DNA from: Tubiluchus corallicola | Lineage: Eukaryota; Priapulida; Priapulimorpha; Priapulimorphida; Tubiluchidae | DNA: 24,311 bases | Direction of reading: 5' to 3' | Assembly: GCA_030141605.1 (NCBI GenBank) | Contig: JAQGDQ010001819.1 | Coordinates: 1 to 24,311, forward strand | In this document: in pieces, positions 1-7,422 of the stretch | How the letters are laid out: every line of letters begins with the position of its first letter | Position numbering within the stretch: the first letter of the stretch is position 1 | The notes under the pieces: generated by a model | Told to the model about the DNA's origin: nothing | Database searches by the model: none | Seen by the model: the letters and a program-made list of their open reading frames with translations, nothing else | Program-made: the position numbers and the translations under genes

Positions 1-916
1 GTCTATCCAACCTGTGTCTCAGTGGTCTTTTGACTGCCGGGAACTCATTTGTGCCACCTAGTGTTTCCACTGGGGCCCAGCCTTTAGCGAGTCTATCGAT
101 TTTTTCTCGGTCCAGTTCCCGCTGCTCGTCGCTTGTCATTGCCGTCCAGTCTGTACACGATGCTACTCTTATTGGATAATATGAGTATCGTGTCTTGGCG
201 TCATTGAAGATTGAGGCCATCATGAATTTGAGCCCTTCGAAGATTTGCCCTCCGAGCCAATTCCTGATGACCCTTTCATTCCGGCTGGGAATTTGTTTCC
301 CAGCCACCAAAGCGTAAATTACCACTTCTCCGTTGGCGGTGGTTGGTGAGAAGTGGATTTGGAACTTCCTGTAACAAGACAGGAGCTTTGGTAGCAAAAA
401 GTCACCCGCATCACTGGTCTTAAAGATGGTGTATTGCGGGTCGAGTTGCGTCCACTCTGCTATGTCTTTCAGGGTGCCACTTTTGTCAATGTCAACGAAA
501 AGAACGTCGACTTTGCCTTTGTCGTCCATGTCGGGTTTCTTCGGCATCCTTATGACGTTGGTTGATCTTGCTGACACCCCTTCATGTTCGACATTGATGT
601 TAACGCGACATTTGTCACTATGGTGGCCCATGTAAATGGTTTCCCCGTACTCCGAGTTTACCAGATAAATGATTTTTCCCACCATTCCCGTTTTGTAAAG
701 GTGAACTCCGTGCTTGTTCGGGGTGAAGCAGTTAAAAACTTGACCCGATTTGTCGAAATTACCATAGTCATAGTATCTGGGATGGTCCTCACCAAACACT
801 TTGTATGGTTGCCATCTCCCAGCGTATTCTTTGTCTGGTACCCCTTTGACGTAGTTTCTGATTCTTTTTGCTTTTTCTGCGTTTTCTATTAAGTCTACGT
901 CGGGGTAGTTTGTCGT
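1..916 (-). CDS. Unrecognised protein, partial, runs off left edge
   Basis: A minus-strand frame is open for about 305 codons from just after a TGA at 917-919 to position 1, with no internal stop, so a real coding region is likely. I do not recognise the protein. It is rich in aromatic and charged residues, with segments such as RYYDYGNFDKSGQVFNCF, KVDVLFVDIDKSG and NWLGGQIFEGLKFMMAS, and has no obvious membrane segment or zinc motif. There is no ATG in the first 80 or so codons, so the N-terminus must come from an upstream exon or from the overlapping short ORF at 789-920, which begins with a very basic stretch. Codon use is more GC-rich than the AT-rich flank, which fits coding sequence or recent arrival. 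Confidence 0.7.
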
Positions 917-920
917 TCAT
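789..920 (-). CDS. Short Arg/Lys-rich ORF overlapping the start of the edge gene
   Basis: The ATG at 918-920 overlaps the TGA (917-919) that bounds the long frame. It opens 43 codons in another frame, with a very basic N-terminal part (RRRLNRKRRKSKK). It overlaps the start of the long open frame. It may be the true N-terminus joined by a frameshift or indel near the A-rich tract around 865, or it may be chance. Family unknown. Confidence 0.3.
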   Translation of the reverse strand: MNDKLPRRRLNRKRRKSKKNQKLRQRGTRQRIRWEMATIQSVW

Positions 921-929
921 CACTCATTC

Positions 930-1300
930 ATATATATTTAGCAATATTCGTTTTAACATTTATATGCACAATATTCATTTTAACATTAATTCAAACATTT
1001 ATTGTTATGCAGCATTCAATAAAATTCAGTTGAAGCATCTGTATGCACAATTTAAACATTTATATGCACACAGCTCAAACATTAATATGATTTAAACGTT
1101 TTTTTATTAACAATTCAACGAGTTCGTATTCGACAATGTTCGACACTGTTGCGTGCAGTTCAACGAGTTCCTGGTGTTTACGCAAAGTATATTAGTGAGT
1201 TCTAGTAAGAGTTGAGTTTGCTCACATTATCCTCTGATCAACTTGGTTGTTGAAAATCGAAAGGTAACAAATAACTAATAACAAACAACCCCTTTTCTAA
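930..1300. repeat. AT-rich stretch with short dispersed direct repeats
   Basis: No gene seen. The 16-mer AACATTTATATGCACA occurs at 955-970 and again exactly 100 bp later at 1055-1070, with degenerate versions between, and TTCAACGAGTTC occurs twice near 1125-1172. This looks like a decayed tandem repeat of about 100 bp upstream of the edge gene. Confidence 0.5.
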
Positions 1301-1318
1301 TTTTATAATTAATCCCCT

Positions 1319-1492
1319 TTACTGTAATAACTGCTTGGTACAAATAACTCGATTGTCTCTTGGCAGGCAGAGCACCCAAAACAATATTGCTCCATGTTTA
1401 CCAGGAAGATATTCTTGGGTGAGTCGTTCTAAAATGCGTGCCATCCCTGGCAATGCCATAATTGAGAAAACTCTTATGAGTATAATTTCCTC
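1319..1492 (-). pseudogene. Two-exon family copy F, exon 2
   Basis: A splice acceptor (TTTTTTTACAG, ending at 1493) is followed by codons starting EEIILIRVFSIMALPGMARIL, which matches the start of exon 2 in the other copies (EE-I-x-L ... GMPVMARLL). After about 25 residues the similarity to the APGRV-NRE block fades, and the frame stops at 1319-1321 after 57 residues. The preceding exon is at 1710-2008. This is a diverged member of the family. Function unknown. Confidence 0.55.
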
Positions 1493-1709
1493 CTGTAAAA
1501 AAATTTTGAGAACAAATTAGCATAATTTTATAAATAGTTCATTATGTAATTTCACGGCTATACCCGTACAAAACATTTAGTTGTTAGATATTTAAACCTA
1601 ATCTCAATCTTAAATAATGAAATGTGCAACGATAAGTATTTTTTTTAATTTTCGGAAAAGTAACCTTTTCTGTTCTAGTAGAAAATATTAAGAAAAAGTA
1701 TCAACTTAC

Positions 1710-2008
1710 GCCATCTATAACCGATTTCCCGTGTAGTACTGTAAACTTCCATTTGTAGCGGCGTTCCGAATTGTAGCCGAGGCCCCAAATCGAGCAGCTA
1801 GACTTTCTATTCTATCCCCTAGCACTTTCATAAAACCGGCGGAAAATTCCCACTTCACAATACGAATACCTAAAACCAGCAAGTCGTTATCACTATTATG
1901 CACTATGTCTCTACATCTCCGCTGCAAAGAAATTCCCCTCTCCGCACCGTCCCTTGCAAGCGCAGATAACATATCTCTTGCGGACATTGTTGAAGTTTTA
2001 GAATGCAA
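1710..2008 (-). pseudogene. Two-exon family copy F, exon 1 (frameshifted)
   Basis: The ATG at 2008 opens a frame containing LLVLGIRI, also seen as LVLGIRI in copy E. Near 1770 the family frame shifts by one base: the other frame reads RYKWKFTVLHGKSVIDG and ends exactly at a GTAAGT donor (1704-1709), matching the exon-1 ends of copies C and E. The ATG frame instead reaches a TAG just before the donor. So exon 1 has an indel, or the first part is read from a different start. The intron to exon 2 would be about 217 nt, longer than the 133 nt in copy C. Similarity to copies C and D is weak upstream of the GKS-V-x-G end. Confidence 0.55.
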
Positions 2009-2059
2009 GTGATGAACATTTTACTCATAGCTCTTTTATATATTAAAGCTGACCACCTT

Positions 2060-2165
2060 TCGGTGAATATGATATTAACAAACTGCTGTCGAAAACGTTT
2101 TCATAATCGGTTCCGTCTGCGACGTTTGTAGTGATTTTATCAAAACCTTCCAAGCTCTCACAAGG
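2060..2165 (-). repeat. Degenerate segment related to 3140-3245
   Basis: On the plus strand the run ATGATATTAACRAACTGCTGTC and its flanks are shared with 3152-3245. In the matching minus frame both encode a similar peptide: DK-I/V-TT ... YEN-V/N-FDSS-x-LIS. This is an ancestral coding tail present twice about 1.1 kb apart. Origin unknown, perhaps part of the adjacent retroelement. Confidence 0.5.
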
Positions 2166-2640
2166 TACAAGCTCTGCAAACAGATATCGTTGAATAGATG
2201 TGGGAGAAACTGTTGTGATGAAATTTTTATTAGTAAAATAATCATCTTGATAGTGTTAGTAATAATCACAGTTTATATTTTACAGTATTATTTAATCACA
2301 TCGTGCTTATTAATGCATATTTTGACATATCTATATAATGTTTACACCTTCTGTGCAAGGTAGATTATTTTTCGTATATATTGGACCAATATATAAAAAT
2401 TTTAATAGAACATCTTTTGCAAAAGCTTATGAAAATAATAATAATAGCTATGAACATGTATGCTGTTAGCGATGCGCTGCGGTGTGTTGAAAAGTCAACA
2501 GGATTGCTTTTTATTGGCTGGCGGCATCCTTTTTCATGTTATATCTATTGTTCACAGAAGGGTGTCTTAATAAATAATAAAATGCAAAGGAACAAATAAA
2601 TAAAGTTAAAGTTATTTATTGGAAAATATTGCTTTATTAT
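2166..2640. other. No gene recognised
   Basis: AT-rich sequence with only short chance ORFs on both strands. The plus ORF at 2381-2599 and the minus ORF at 2075-2269 show no family features and low-complexity composition. Duplicated TATTGCTTT motifs near 2628 and 2648 are the only local structure. Confidence 0.4.
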
Positions 2641-3155
2641 TAGAAAATATTGCTTTTTTAAAGAACATTGATTTGGTAAAATTGTTTTATCAAAAAGCAT
2701 TGATTTGACAAAATGTTTCTCTTGGAAATTGTATTCAGTGAAAAATTCCTGTGTTGACTCTCTGGTTCAACTGGTTTGTGAAAATATGCATTAGTCATAT
2801 CTAAAGAGGAAAATATACTTGCTCCCTTCAATTCTTTAAACAAAGTTTCAATATTAGGCTGCGGATATGGATCAGGTATGGTCCTTGAATTAATTTGCCG
2901 TGGGTCAACACATAAACGTTTGCCACCATCTGTGGACTAATAAAATTGGAGAAGTATTGAGTATGGCTTCGCATGGTAAGGTGTGTAATCTCTCATTCTT
3001 ATTTTAAATTGAATTTCTGTGTTTCCCGGGGCGTCAATGGGATCTTCTGCAAAAACAATCTACATACTTAAGGAGTAATTGGCTGAGTCTATCTTTAATT
3101 ATGAGGTCTGAGATATTATCTGATTTTAATTCATTCCACAAGCTTTCGGTGGACA
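2640..3155 (-). pseudogene. pol: Ty3/gypsy-type reverse transcriptase relic
   Basis: Minus-strand codons read a gypsy RT N-terminal half: a DGGKRLCVDPRQIN block, then DPYPQPNIETLFKELKGA, then motif A as FSSLDMTNAYFHKPV (about 2770-2940). Upstream the same protein continues as GNTEIQFKIRMRDYTPY, with an in-frame TAG at about 2939, a probable deletion of the block before the DGG motif, and a frameshift near 3060. After motif A the frame dissolves into AT-rich repeats (TTGATTTG and ATTGCTTT motifs), so the YXDD catalytic motif is missing. In the family this enzyme copies element RNA into DNA; this copy is dead. It could belong to the same element type as the RNase H relic at 6718-6960. Confidence 0.85.
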
Positions 3156-3428
3156 TGATATTAACGAACTGCTGTCAAAATTGTTTTCGTAATTGGTTGT
3201 CTTCCGTTTTGTAGTGACTTTATCTGTCTCGTTTTCATCAAGAAAATGGATTATATTGGGAGTGCTATGCAATACAACTTCTCTCTTATATGGCGTCTTT
3301 TGTAATCTGCTGTCTTTTGGTGGTTGGGGAGGGCGGGGTAAGATGAGCACTTTTTTGGATTTTGCTGCAGTTATTGTAGATAAAACCACTAACAATATTA
3401 GTTTTATATAAACTATTAATATAGTGTT
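3126..3428 (-). pseudogene. Unrecognised ORF with N-terminal hydrophobic segment
   Basis: The frame is open from about 3428 through the ATG at 3395 to a stop at 3126. It starts with a hydrophobic run (LILLVVLSTITAA) that resembles a signal peptide or membrane anchor, then a Pro/Lys-rich stretch, then the DKVTT ... NYENNFDSSSLIS tail shared with 2060-2165. It runs directly into the RT relic in another frame. I do not recognise the family. It may be a chimera of retroelement pieces. Confidence 0.35.
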
Positions 3429-3458
3429 ATTATGAAATTAAACACGTAGCTAGAACAA

Positions 3459-3765
3459 TTACTTCTTGCACAAATTTCTACTAATGACCATCTGAAAAAG
3501 TCTTGTCAGACTGATCATCTTACCCCAAGAGTGTTGAACATGTACTTGGGGTAAGTTGATCAAACATGTGAGACAAATTTCTGCGTAGGATTCCCAGTCC
3601 TGCCCATAGACATGGACAGTCCCATGCTTTCTTAGAATATCAATGTATTCTGAGGGCAACAGAATAGTTTCTTTCCTACGAATATCCTGTTCTATTCGCC
3701 CGAAAACACGGTCTGCGGGTAAGAAGCTGTGTCCTCTGGTGGGAAAATTGAACTCAATTTTCAAG
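3459..3765 (-). pseudogene. DUF7869-like fragment (transposon-type protein)
   Basis: The minus frame encodes FNFPTRGHSFLPADRVFGRIEQ, followed by a segment like RRKETILLPSEYIDILRKHG. This resembles the C-terminal part of the DUF7869 proteins that are widespread and transposon-like in invertebrate genomes (pattern RGHSFLP-DR-FG-IE). The frame is open up to 3860 but the recognisable part begins at about 3765. The tail after GQDW is not family-like and contains the 18-bp inverted repeat. Only the end of the expected domain is present, so this is a fragment. Confidence 0.5.
3512..3562. repeat. Perfect-stem inverted repeat (18-bp arms)
   Basis: The left arm TGATCATCTTACCCCAAG (3512-3529) and the right arm CTTGGGGTAAGTTGATCA (3545-3562) pair at 17 of 18 positions around a 15-nt loop. 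A third partial copy, GGGGTAAGATGAGC, lies at about 3335-3348. The arrangement resembles terminal repeats of a small DNA transposon brought face to face. Confidence 0.7.
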
Positions 3766-3870
3766 TTTTGGAATTTCTGCTTCCTCATAGCGAAAAGCAG
3801 GATTGCGCTTCTTCTTGCGCCCAGTTGGCGACAACTTCGCCGGCTCATCAATTTCATCAAAATCCTCCAT
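3754..3870 (-). CDS. Small acidic-then-basic ORF (38 aa) overlapping the DUF7869-like fragment
   Basis: The ATG at 3868-3870 opens MEDFDEIDEPAKLSPTGRKK, followed by a basic stretch, ending in TGA at 3754. The acidic start and Arg/Lys cluster look like a genuine N-terminus of a nuclear protein. It overlaps the DUF7869-like frame in a different phase, so the two may be the first and last exons of one gene fused by deletion of the middle. Function unknown. Confidence 0.35.
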   Translation of the reverse strand: MEDFDEIDEPAKLSPTGRKKKRNPAFRYEEAEIPKLEN

Positions 3871-4104
3871 TGTTTCTGTACTGTAGGGCTAAATTTGAAG
3901 ACCTTTTGAAGAGATTTTAGCGTAAGGCGAGCGATTAAACAACAAACATGGGCGCTGCCATTTTGTCTGAATGGCGCGCGCTTATTGGCCGACTGGTTAT
4001 ATCGGGTTTTTTGAAAAAACGGAAGCGGTACACTTGGTTCAGTTTCGTCAGAAATGCCGTTTATCGGTTTTTGCGCCTAAACTCTTCATATTGCGATGGT
4101 CGAA

Positions 4105-4673
4105 CTAACATAGTGGCCTGCGCAGTTTATATAGTTGTTGTGTAAACTCGTCAAAGTCGCTTAGTTGGTGCTGAGGGATAGTTTGGTGTGCGAGCGACGC
4201 AAAGTTAATCAGCGTGTTTATCCATAATAATACTATACTAGGTATAGCAGATTTAAGCAGAATTATTTGGTCATTAGGAGGTAATGTTTGTAATTCGGGC
4301 TGAAGTCGTGTTGTTTGAGTCGTGATGCGGACTGCGACTGGTAATAATTGGTTTGCCATTTGACCAATAGATTTGATGCGGTTGGTAAATAAAGCTTTGA
4401 GGCAGCGTCGGCGGTTCCTTGAAGATCTTCCGAAGCGTGGTGACGTGGCTTGCAGTCCAACTGCTAAGCATTTGTTGAGTCTACAATATTGACAATATTG
4501 GTGTTTGGGGTAATTCGACATTCTCCGACGCACCCTTGTCGTGGAGACGCCTTCCTAGTGTGCTGTTGTCTATAGAAGAAATATCTACATGCACTGCACG
4601 TGAACTGTCCATAATGTCTGGTGGAGGTTGGTGCGGAGCAGACTAAACAATTTTGTGTGATGTTGCTTGGCAT
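4105..4673 (-). pseudogene. Nuclear receptor, atypical DNA-binding domain plus partial ligand-binding domain, one frameshift
   Basis: From the ATG at 4673 the protein starts with a zinc module CLVC-x13-CSAC, followed by RYFFYR, the usual spacing of the first nuclear-receptor finger. The P-box reads CSACR instead of the common CEGCK. The second module begins GCVGEC and ends QYCQYCRLNKCLAVGL, but the two halves lie in frames one base apart. Counting gives 26 nt where the family has 27 (x9), so one base is missing near 4510. The spacing from finger 1 to finger 2 is also odd (x18 and x3 instead of x15 and x5). Downstream, LPPNDQIILLKSAIPSIVLLW matches the helix 3-5 signature of ligand-binding domains, then the frame ends at 4105 without the AF-2 helix. 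Either a pseudogene or a real gene with an assembly error; introns are not evident. Confidence 0.75.
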
Positions 4674-4676
4674 GTC

Positions 4677-5039
4677 TTAAATTACACTTAAGTCCGAATT
4701 AACACAAGTATGTGGCGCGTCCATTAAGTGTTCAAAATAATTGCGGCAACGCATAAAATCATGGCAGTTTATAGAAAACAGTGTTCTTTGACTCTGATAG
4801 TCGTGATGACTATATTGTTCGAAACGTCGTTGACGGACTGCCCACATGGTTAAGTATTTATCAAAGGAAGGTTTAAAGTTAATCACATTTAACGTATATC
4901 TTCTAAGATAACTGGTGTACGGTAGATCTAGTAGAATAAATTGACTCGTTTTATAGTTGACACGATAGTAATTTTTTCGAAATGGTTGTTTTCGACATTT
5001 ATAAGTTACTAAAAGTTGAATGTTTAACTTCATTTGCAT
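4677..5039 (-). CDS. Unrecognised 120-aa ORF upstream of the nuclear receptor
   Basis: The ORF ends four bases before the receptor ATG on the same strand. It is rich in Tyr, Arg and Phe (for example MWAVRQRRFEQYSHHDYQSQ) and has no motif I recognise. It may be coding, part of a neighbouring exon, or chance. Confidence 0.2.
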   Translation of the reverse strand: MQMKLNIQLLVTYKCRKQPFRKNYYRVNYKTSQFILLDLPYTSYLRRYTLNVINFKPSFDKYLTMWAVRQRRFEQYSHHDYQSQRTLFSINCHDFMRCRNYFEHLMDAPHTCVNSDLSVI

Positions 5040-5440
5040 TGTTAATGTACTTCAACACAGAACAAAATTGTTAAATCTTCTTTAACACGACAATTGTTAA
5101 TGTTCCTTAACACAACACGGAAGTTCTATGAATTCTCTACATCATGTGACTAAAACTGTTCTCGTAAGTTGATCGATCGATGAAAGTTTAGCTGACTTCA
5201 CGTGCATGGCTAAGTCGTTAGATGGAGATCACATGTCTTTGCGACGATCAATCAATAGTACTCCGGCGACGGCAGTCAATAACTGTTGTGATGAAGCTGG
5301 CTGGCTTCTTTTGCACGTGGCGTAGCTAGGTTTTAAGGTTTGGGGAGGTGGAATTTTGACGAGATTTTGAGGAGAAAAGGTTATATTATCCCTTCTCGCA
5401 ATTTCAATCATTCAACATTCATTTAGTTATTTAGTCATTT
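5040..5440. other. No gene recognised
   Basis: Contains repeated GTTAATGTTCCTTAACACA-like motifs near 5040-5115, and nothing that reads as a family. Confidence 0.35.
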
Positions 5441-5444
5441 TAGT

Positions 5445-5642
5445 TTATTCACATTTTCTTTCCCAAACCGCAAATAAGAGGCCAGTAATTAATATACAGA
5501 AGACGAGTAGAGTTAGGCTAATTACAATTACATACGCGCGGCGTGAGAGGAATTCTGTAGCACGGTCATTATGCAAATTAGCGCGGCTGTTAGAAGCAGA
5601 CGGTCGTGCATTCATGCTTTGAGTTAGGTGATATTTAAGCAT
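5445..5642 (-). CDS. Small single-pass membrane protein or terminal exon
   Basis: The frame from 5642 (or an internal ATG at about 5612) encodes a polar N-terminal half (NARPSASNSRANLHNDRA), then a strong membrane segment RRAYVIVISLTLLVFCILIT followed by GLLFAVWERKCE and a stop. Positive residues flank the segment on both sides. A possible acceptor (CTCAAAG) precedes the internal ATG, so this could be the last exon of the minus-strand exon series at 5769-6156. Function unknown. Confidence 0.4.
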   Translation of the reverse strand: MLKYHLTQSMNARPSASNSRANLHNDRATEFLSRRAYVIVISLTLLVFCILITGLLFAVWERKCE

Positions 5643-5717
5643 CAGAAAATTACAGTAAGACCAAACGTTATATAAGCTAGATTGGAGAAACGTTGTTAAT
5701 GAAATTGTTCTTCAACG

Positions 5718-5729
5718 GGGGGGGGGGGG
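5718..5729 (+). repeat. Poly-G run
   Basis: Uninterrupted G tract of about 11-12 bases. Likely to vary in length and prone to sequencing error. Confidence 0.8.
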
Positions 5730-5768
5730 TGTTTTAGCGTCACAAGTACATCAGGAGGAAGTGTTATA

Positions 5769-6086
5769 TCAGTTTGTCTCTTTGTTATAAATAGTTGGTA
5801 GCAGTTTGGTTATAGTAAATTCAACATCGTCGTTCGGGTTGCAAGTCAAATCTGTCTGAACTGGTTTGTTGACGTCCTTTGTAATGTCTGTCAAGGGTGG
5901 GATTGGCGATTTAAGGAAAATGTATATTTCTTCTGGGCTTAAAGGCGTATTTGGTAGAAACGGGAATTGTAATGGAATGAAGTGGTCATCAATCTCAAAG
6001 GTGTTTGATGCAGTGGTGGTTTGAGGTGTTTCAGGTGTAAGTGTATTACGGATCAAATTATAATTAACCTCGTAAGGAGTCGTTGA
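5769..6086 (-). CDS. Pro/Thr-rich ORF, candidate exon
   Basis: The frame is open from about 6086 to a stop at 5769 and encodes a Pro/Thr/Asp-rich chain with LSPEEIYIFLKSPIPPL. An acceptor-like CCTGCAG lies at its 5' end. It follows the candidate exon 3 at 6069-6156 on the same strand in a different frame. It reads like a linker or disordered region. No family recognised. Confidence 0.35.
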   Translation of the reverse strand, partial: STTPYEVNYNLIRNTLTPETPQTTTASNTFEIDDHFIPLQFPFLPNTPLSPEEIYIFLKSPIPPLTDITKDVNKPVQTDLTCNPNDDVEFTITKLLPTIYNKETN

Positions 6087-6156
6087 GTCCCTGCAGGAAT
6101 TTTTCTATGCTGTCATCTAGCTTTGCCATACTCTCATCTACGTCTTGGTTATAACT
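6069..6156 (-). CDS. Candidate exon 3 downstream of copy A
   Basis: Bounded by a TATTATAG acceptor (before 6156) and a GTTAAT donor (63-68 of the 6000 block). One frame reads a helical, acidic peptide, YNQDVDESMAKLDDSIEKFL, typical of coding sequence. Exon 2 of copy A ends in a donor at 6435-6440, so the intron would be 284 nt. The copy A reading frame stops inside exon 2, so exon 3 would then be untranslated unless another splice is used. Confidence 0.4.
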
Positions 6157-6440
6157 CTATAATAAAACAAAAGAATAAAATAAAATAAAATAAAATGGGT
6201 TTTATGCCTCTTCGGATACATTTTCTGGTATCGTTTGCAAGGATAAACGAAATCAATGGAGTCATTGATTGGATTGTATCAAACGGTCGGTTCTGTTTTT
6301 GGTAGGAATTGAGTTGCCATGACCGGCCTAGTCTTTTCATCAGTTCTGCTAGGTGAAAGAGTTCCGGGGATTTGCCATAGTTGATACGACGGGATAGATA
6401 ACTAATAAAATTCTTCTAATAGTATATGTATTTGACCTAC

Positions 6441-6714
6441 CATTTATTTTGTTTTGTGTACTAGTCTTCTTCTAGATCGGGTACGATCTGAAGCGAGGCC
6501 AGCCAAATTGACTCAGCCCCCTCGTACCAGGAGCGCTTTAATGTTTTCAGCAAGATTGCTGGATAGAACAGTTCCGCGATCTGCCACATTTCAATCGCAA
6601 TGCAGTAGTGCTCCCGATTTATAAGATAGACCCTCCCGGGAGCAACGTATTGGAGGATTCTTGCCATCACTGGCAGGGCGCTCATTCGACTGACCAGTAT
6701 TATGAGATTACGGC
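6441..6714 (-). pseudogene. Two-exon family copy A, exon 2 only
   Basis: From an acceptor TAG at 6715-6717 the frame gives a family exon 2: ILVSRMSALPVMARIL, then APGRVYLINREHYCIAIEM, then LKRSWYEGAESIWL, and an acidic end DLEED with TAG at 6461-6463. The exon continues as a short UTR to a GTAGGT donor. The first codons after the acceptor are altered (EE lost). No exon 1 exists upstream: a retroelement RNase H relic begins at once. Exon 2 itself is intact and otherwise close to copies B to D. The family's conserved pieces are GMPVMA-LL, APGRV-L-NRE-YC and REAKRSWY-G. I know of no function for these. Confidence 0.65.
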
Positions 6715-6717
6715 CTA

Positions 6718-6965
6718 CATTTCAAAAGGAAGCGTATGCCATCGTGGCTAGCTTTAGAAAGTTTAAAACATATTTATATAACGCGGTCCAAATATCGAAG
6801 TTTATACAGATCGTGCACCGTTAATTTACTTGTTTACAGCTGCTAGATTAAGGAATCAATTACTGTCTCGATGGATGGTTGAGCTATTACAGTATAATAT
6901 TAATATTCATTATCAAAAGGGCACAACAAATACAGCTGCTAAGTCGATTACCAGCATGTCCTGAT
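6718..6965 (+). pseudogene. pol: Ty3/gypsy-type RNase H relic
   Basis: Plus-strand codons read FQKEAYAIVASFRKFKTYLY, then after a one-base frameshift near 6800 YTDRAPLIYLF, RLRNQLLSRWMVELLQYN and HYQKGTTNTAAKS, ending in TGA at about 6960. This is the order of the gypsy-class RNase H and its tail (E-A-I-V ... TD-APL ... R-RW ... Y-KG-N-AAD). Integrase and the rest of pol are missing. It abuts an env 3'-end sequence at about 7028, showing an internal deletion. Confidence 0.85.
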
Positions 6966-7027
6966 TTTGAGGGAGTACAAATGTTTCATTACAATGACAC
7001 ATGTAATCTAGATACTAAGGATCGCAG

Positions 7028-7422
7028 TCTTTATTTAATTTGGTTTTTAGAGAAATAACGTTTAAAATTAATTAACAACTACATAATTCAGGAGAAAAAG
7101 AATATTAGTATTCAGTGTTTCAAAAATGTGTGTTGAGATTCACACTATATTGTTCTGATAATTTAAAAGAATATTTGTATTGAGTACTTCAGAAAAGTGT
7201 GTTGAAATTCACACTAAAGTGTGTTAAAATTCACGCTATATTGCTCTGAAAACGAAGTTCTAATTAACGGGTCCCATTAAAGCTATTAAGACGAATATTC
7301 AAAATATTAATTCAAGAGTAAAGCTAGATTAAACTCGGAACTGCTGGCCTAAATACCCGAGTTAAATAAATGTCCTGGTTAAATGTTTTATTGTTTTTTT
7401 ATCAAATGGTTCCAAAACGGAG
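7028..7422. repeat. Post-env flank repeat, copy 1
   Basis: Homologous to 14228-14690, and in its second half to 11297-11460. Shared landmarks are the env-tail segment (TTATTTAATTT, TTTTAGAGAA), TGTGTTAAAATTCACGCT and AAACTCGGAACTGCT. Here it is truncated at about 7422, where the RasGEF exon begins. It could be an LTR remnant of the env-bearing element, but no TG..CA ends or target duplication are clear. Confidence 0.7.

Noticed and set aside
7028-7422. Calling the post-env repeat an LTR
   Set aside because: Copies were compared, but no TG..CA termini, primer-binding site or target duplication could be defined, so it is listed only as a repeat.
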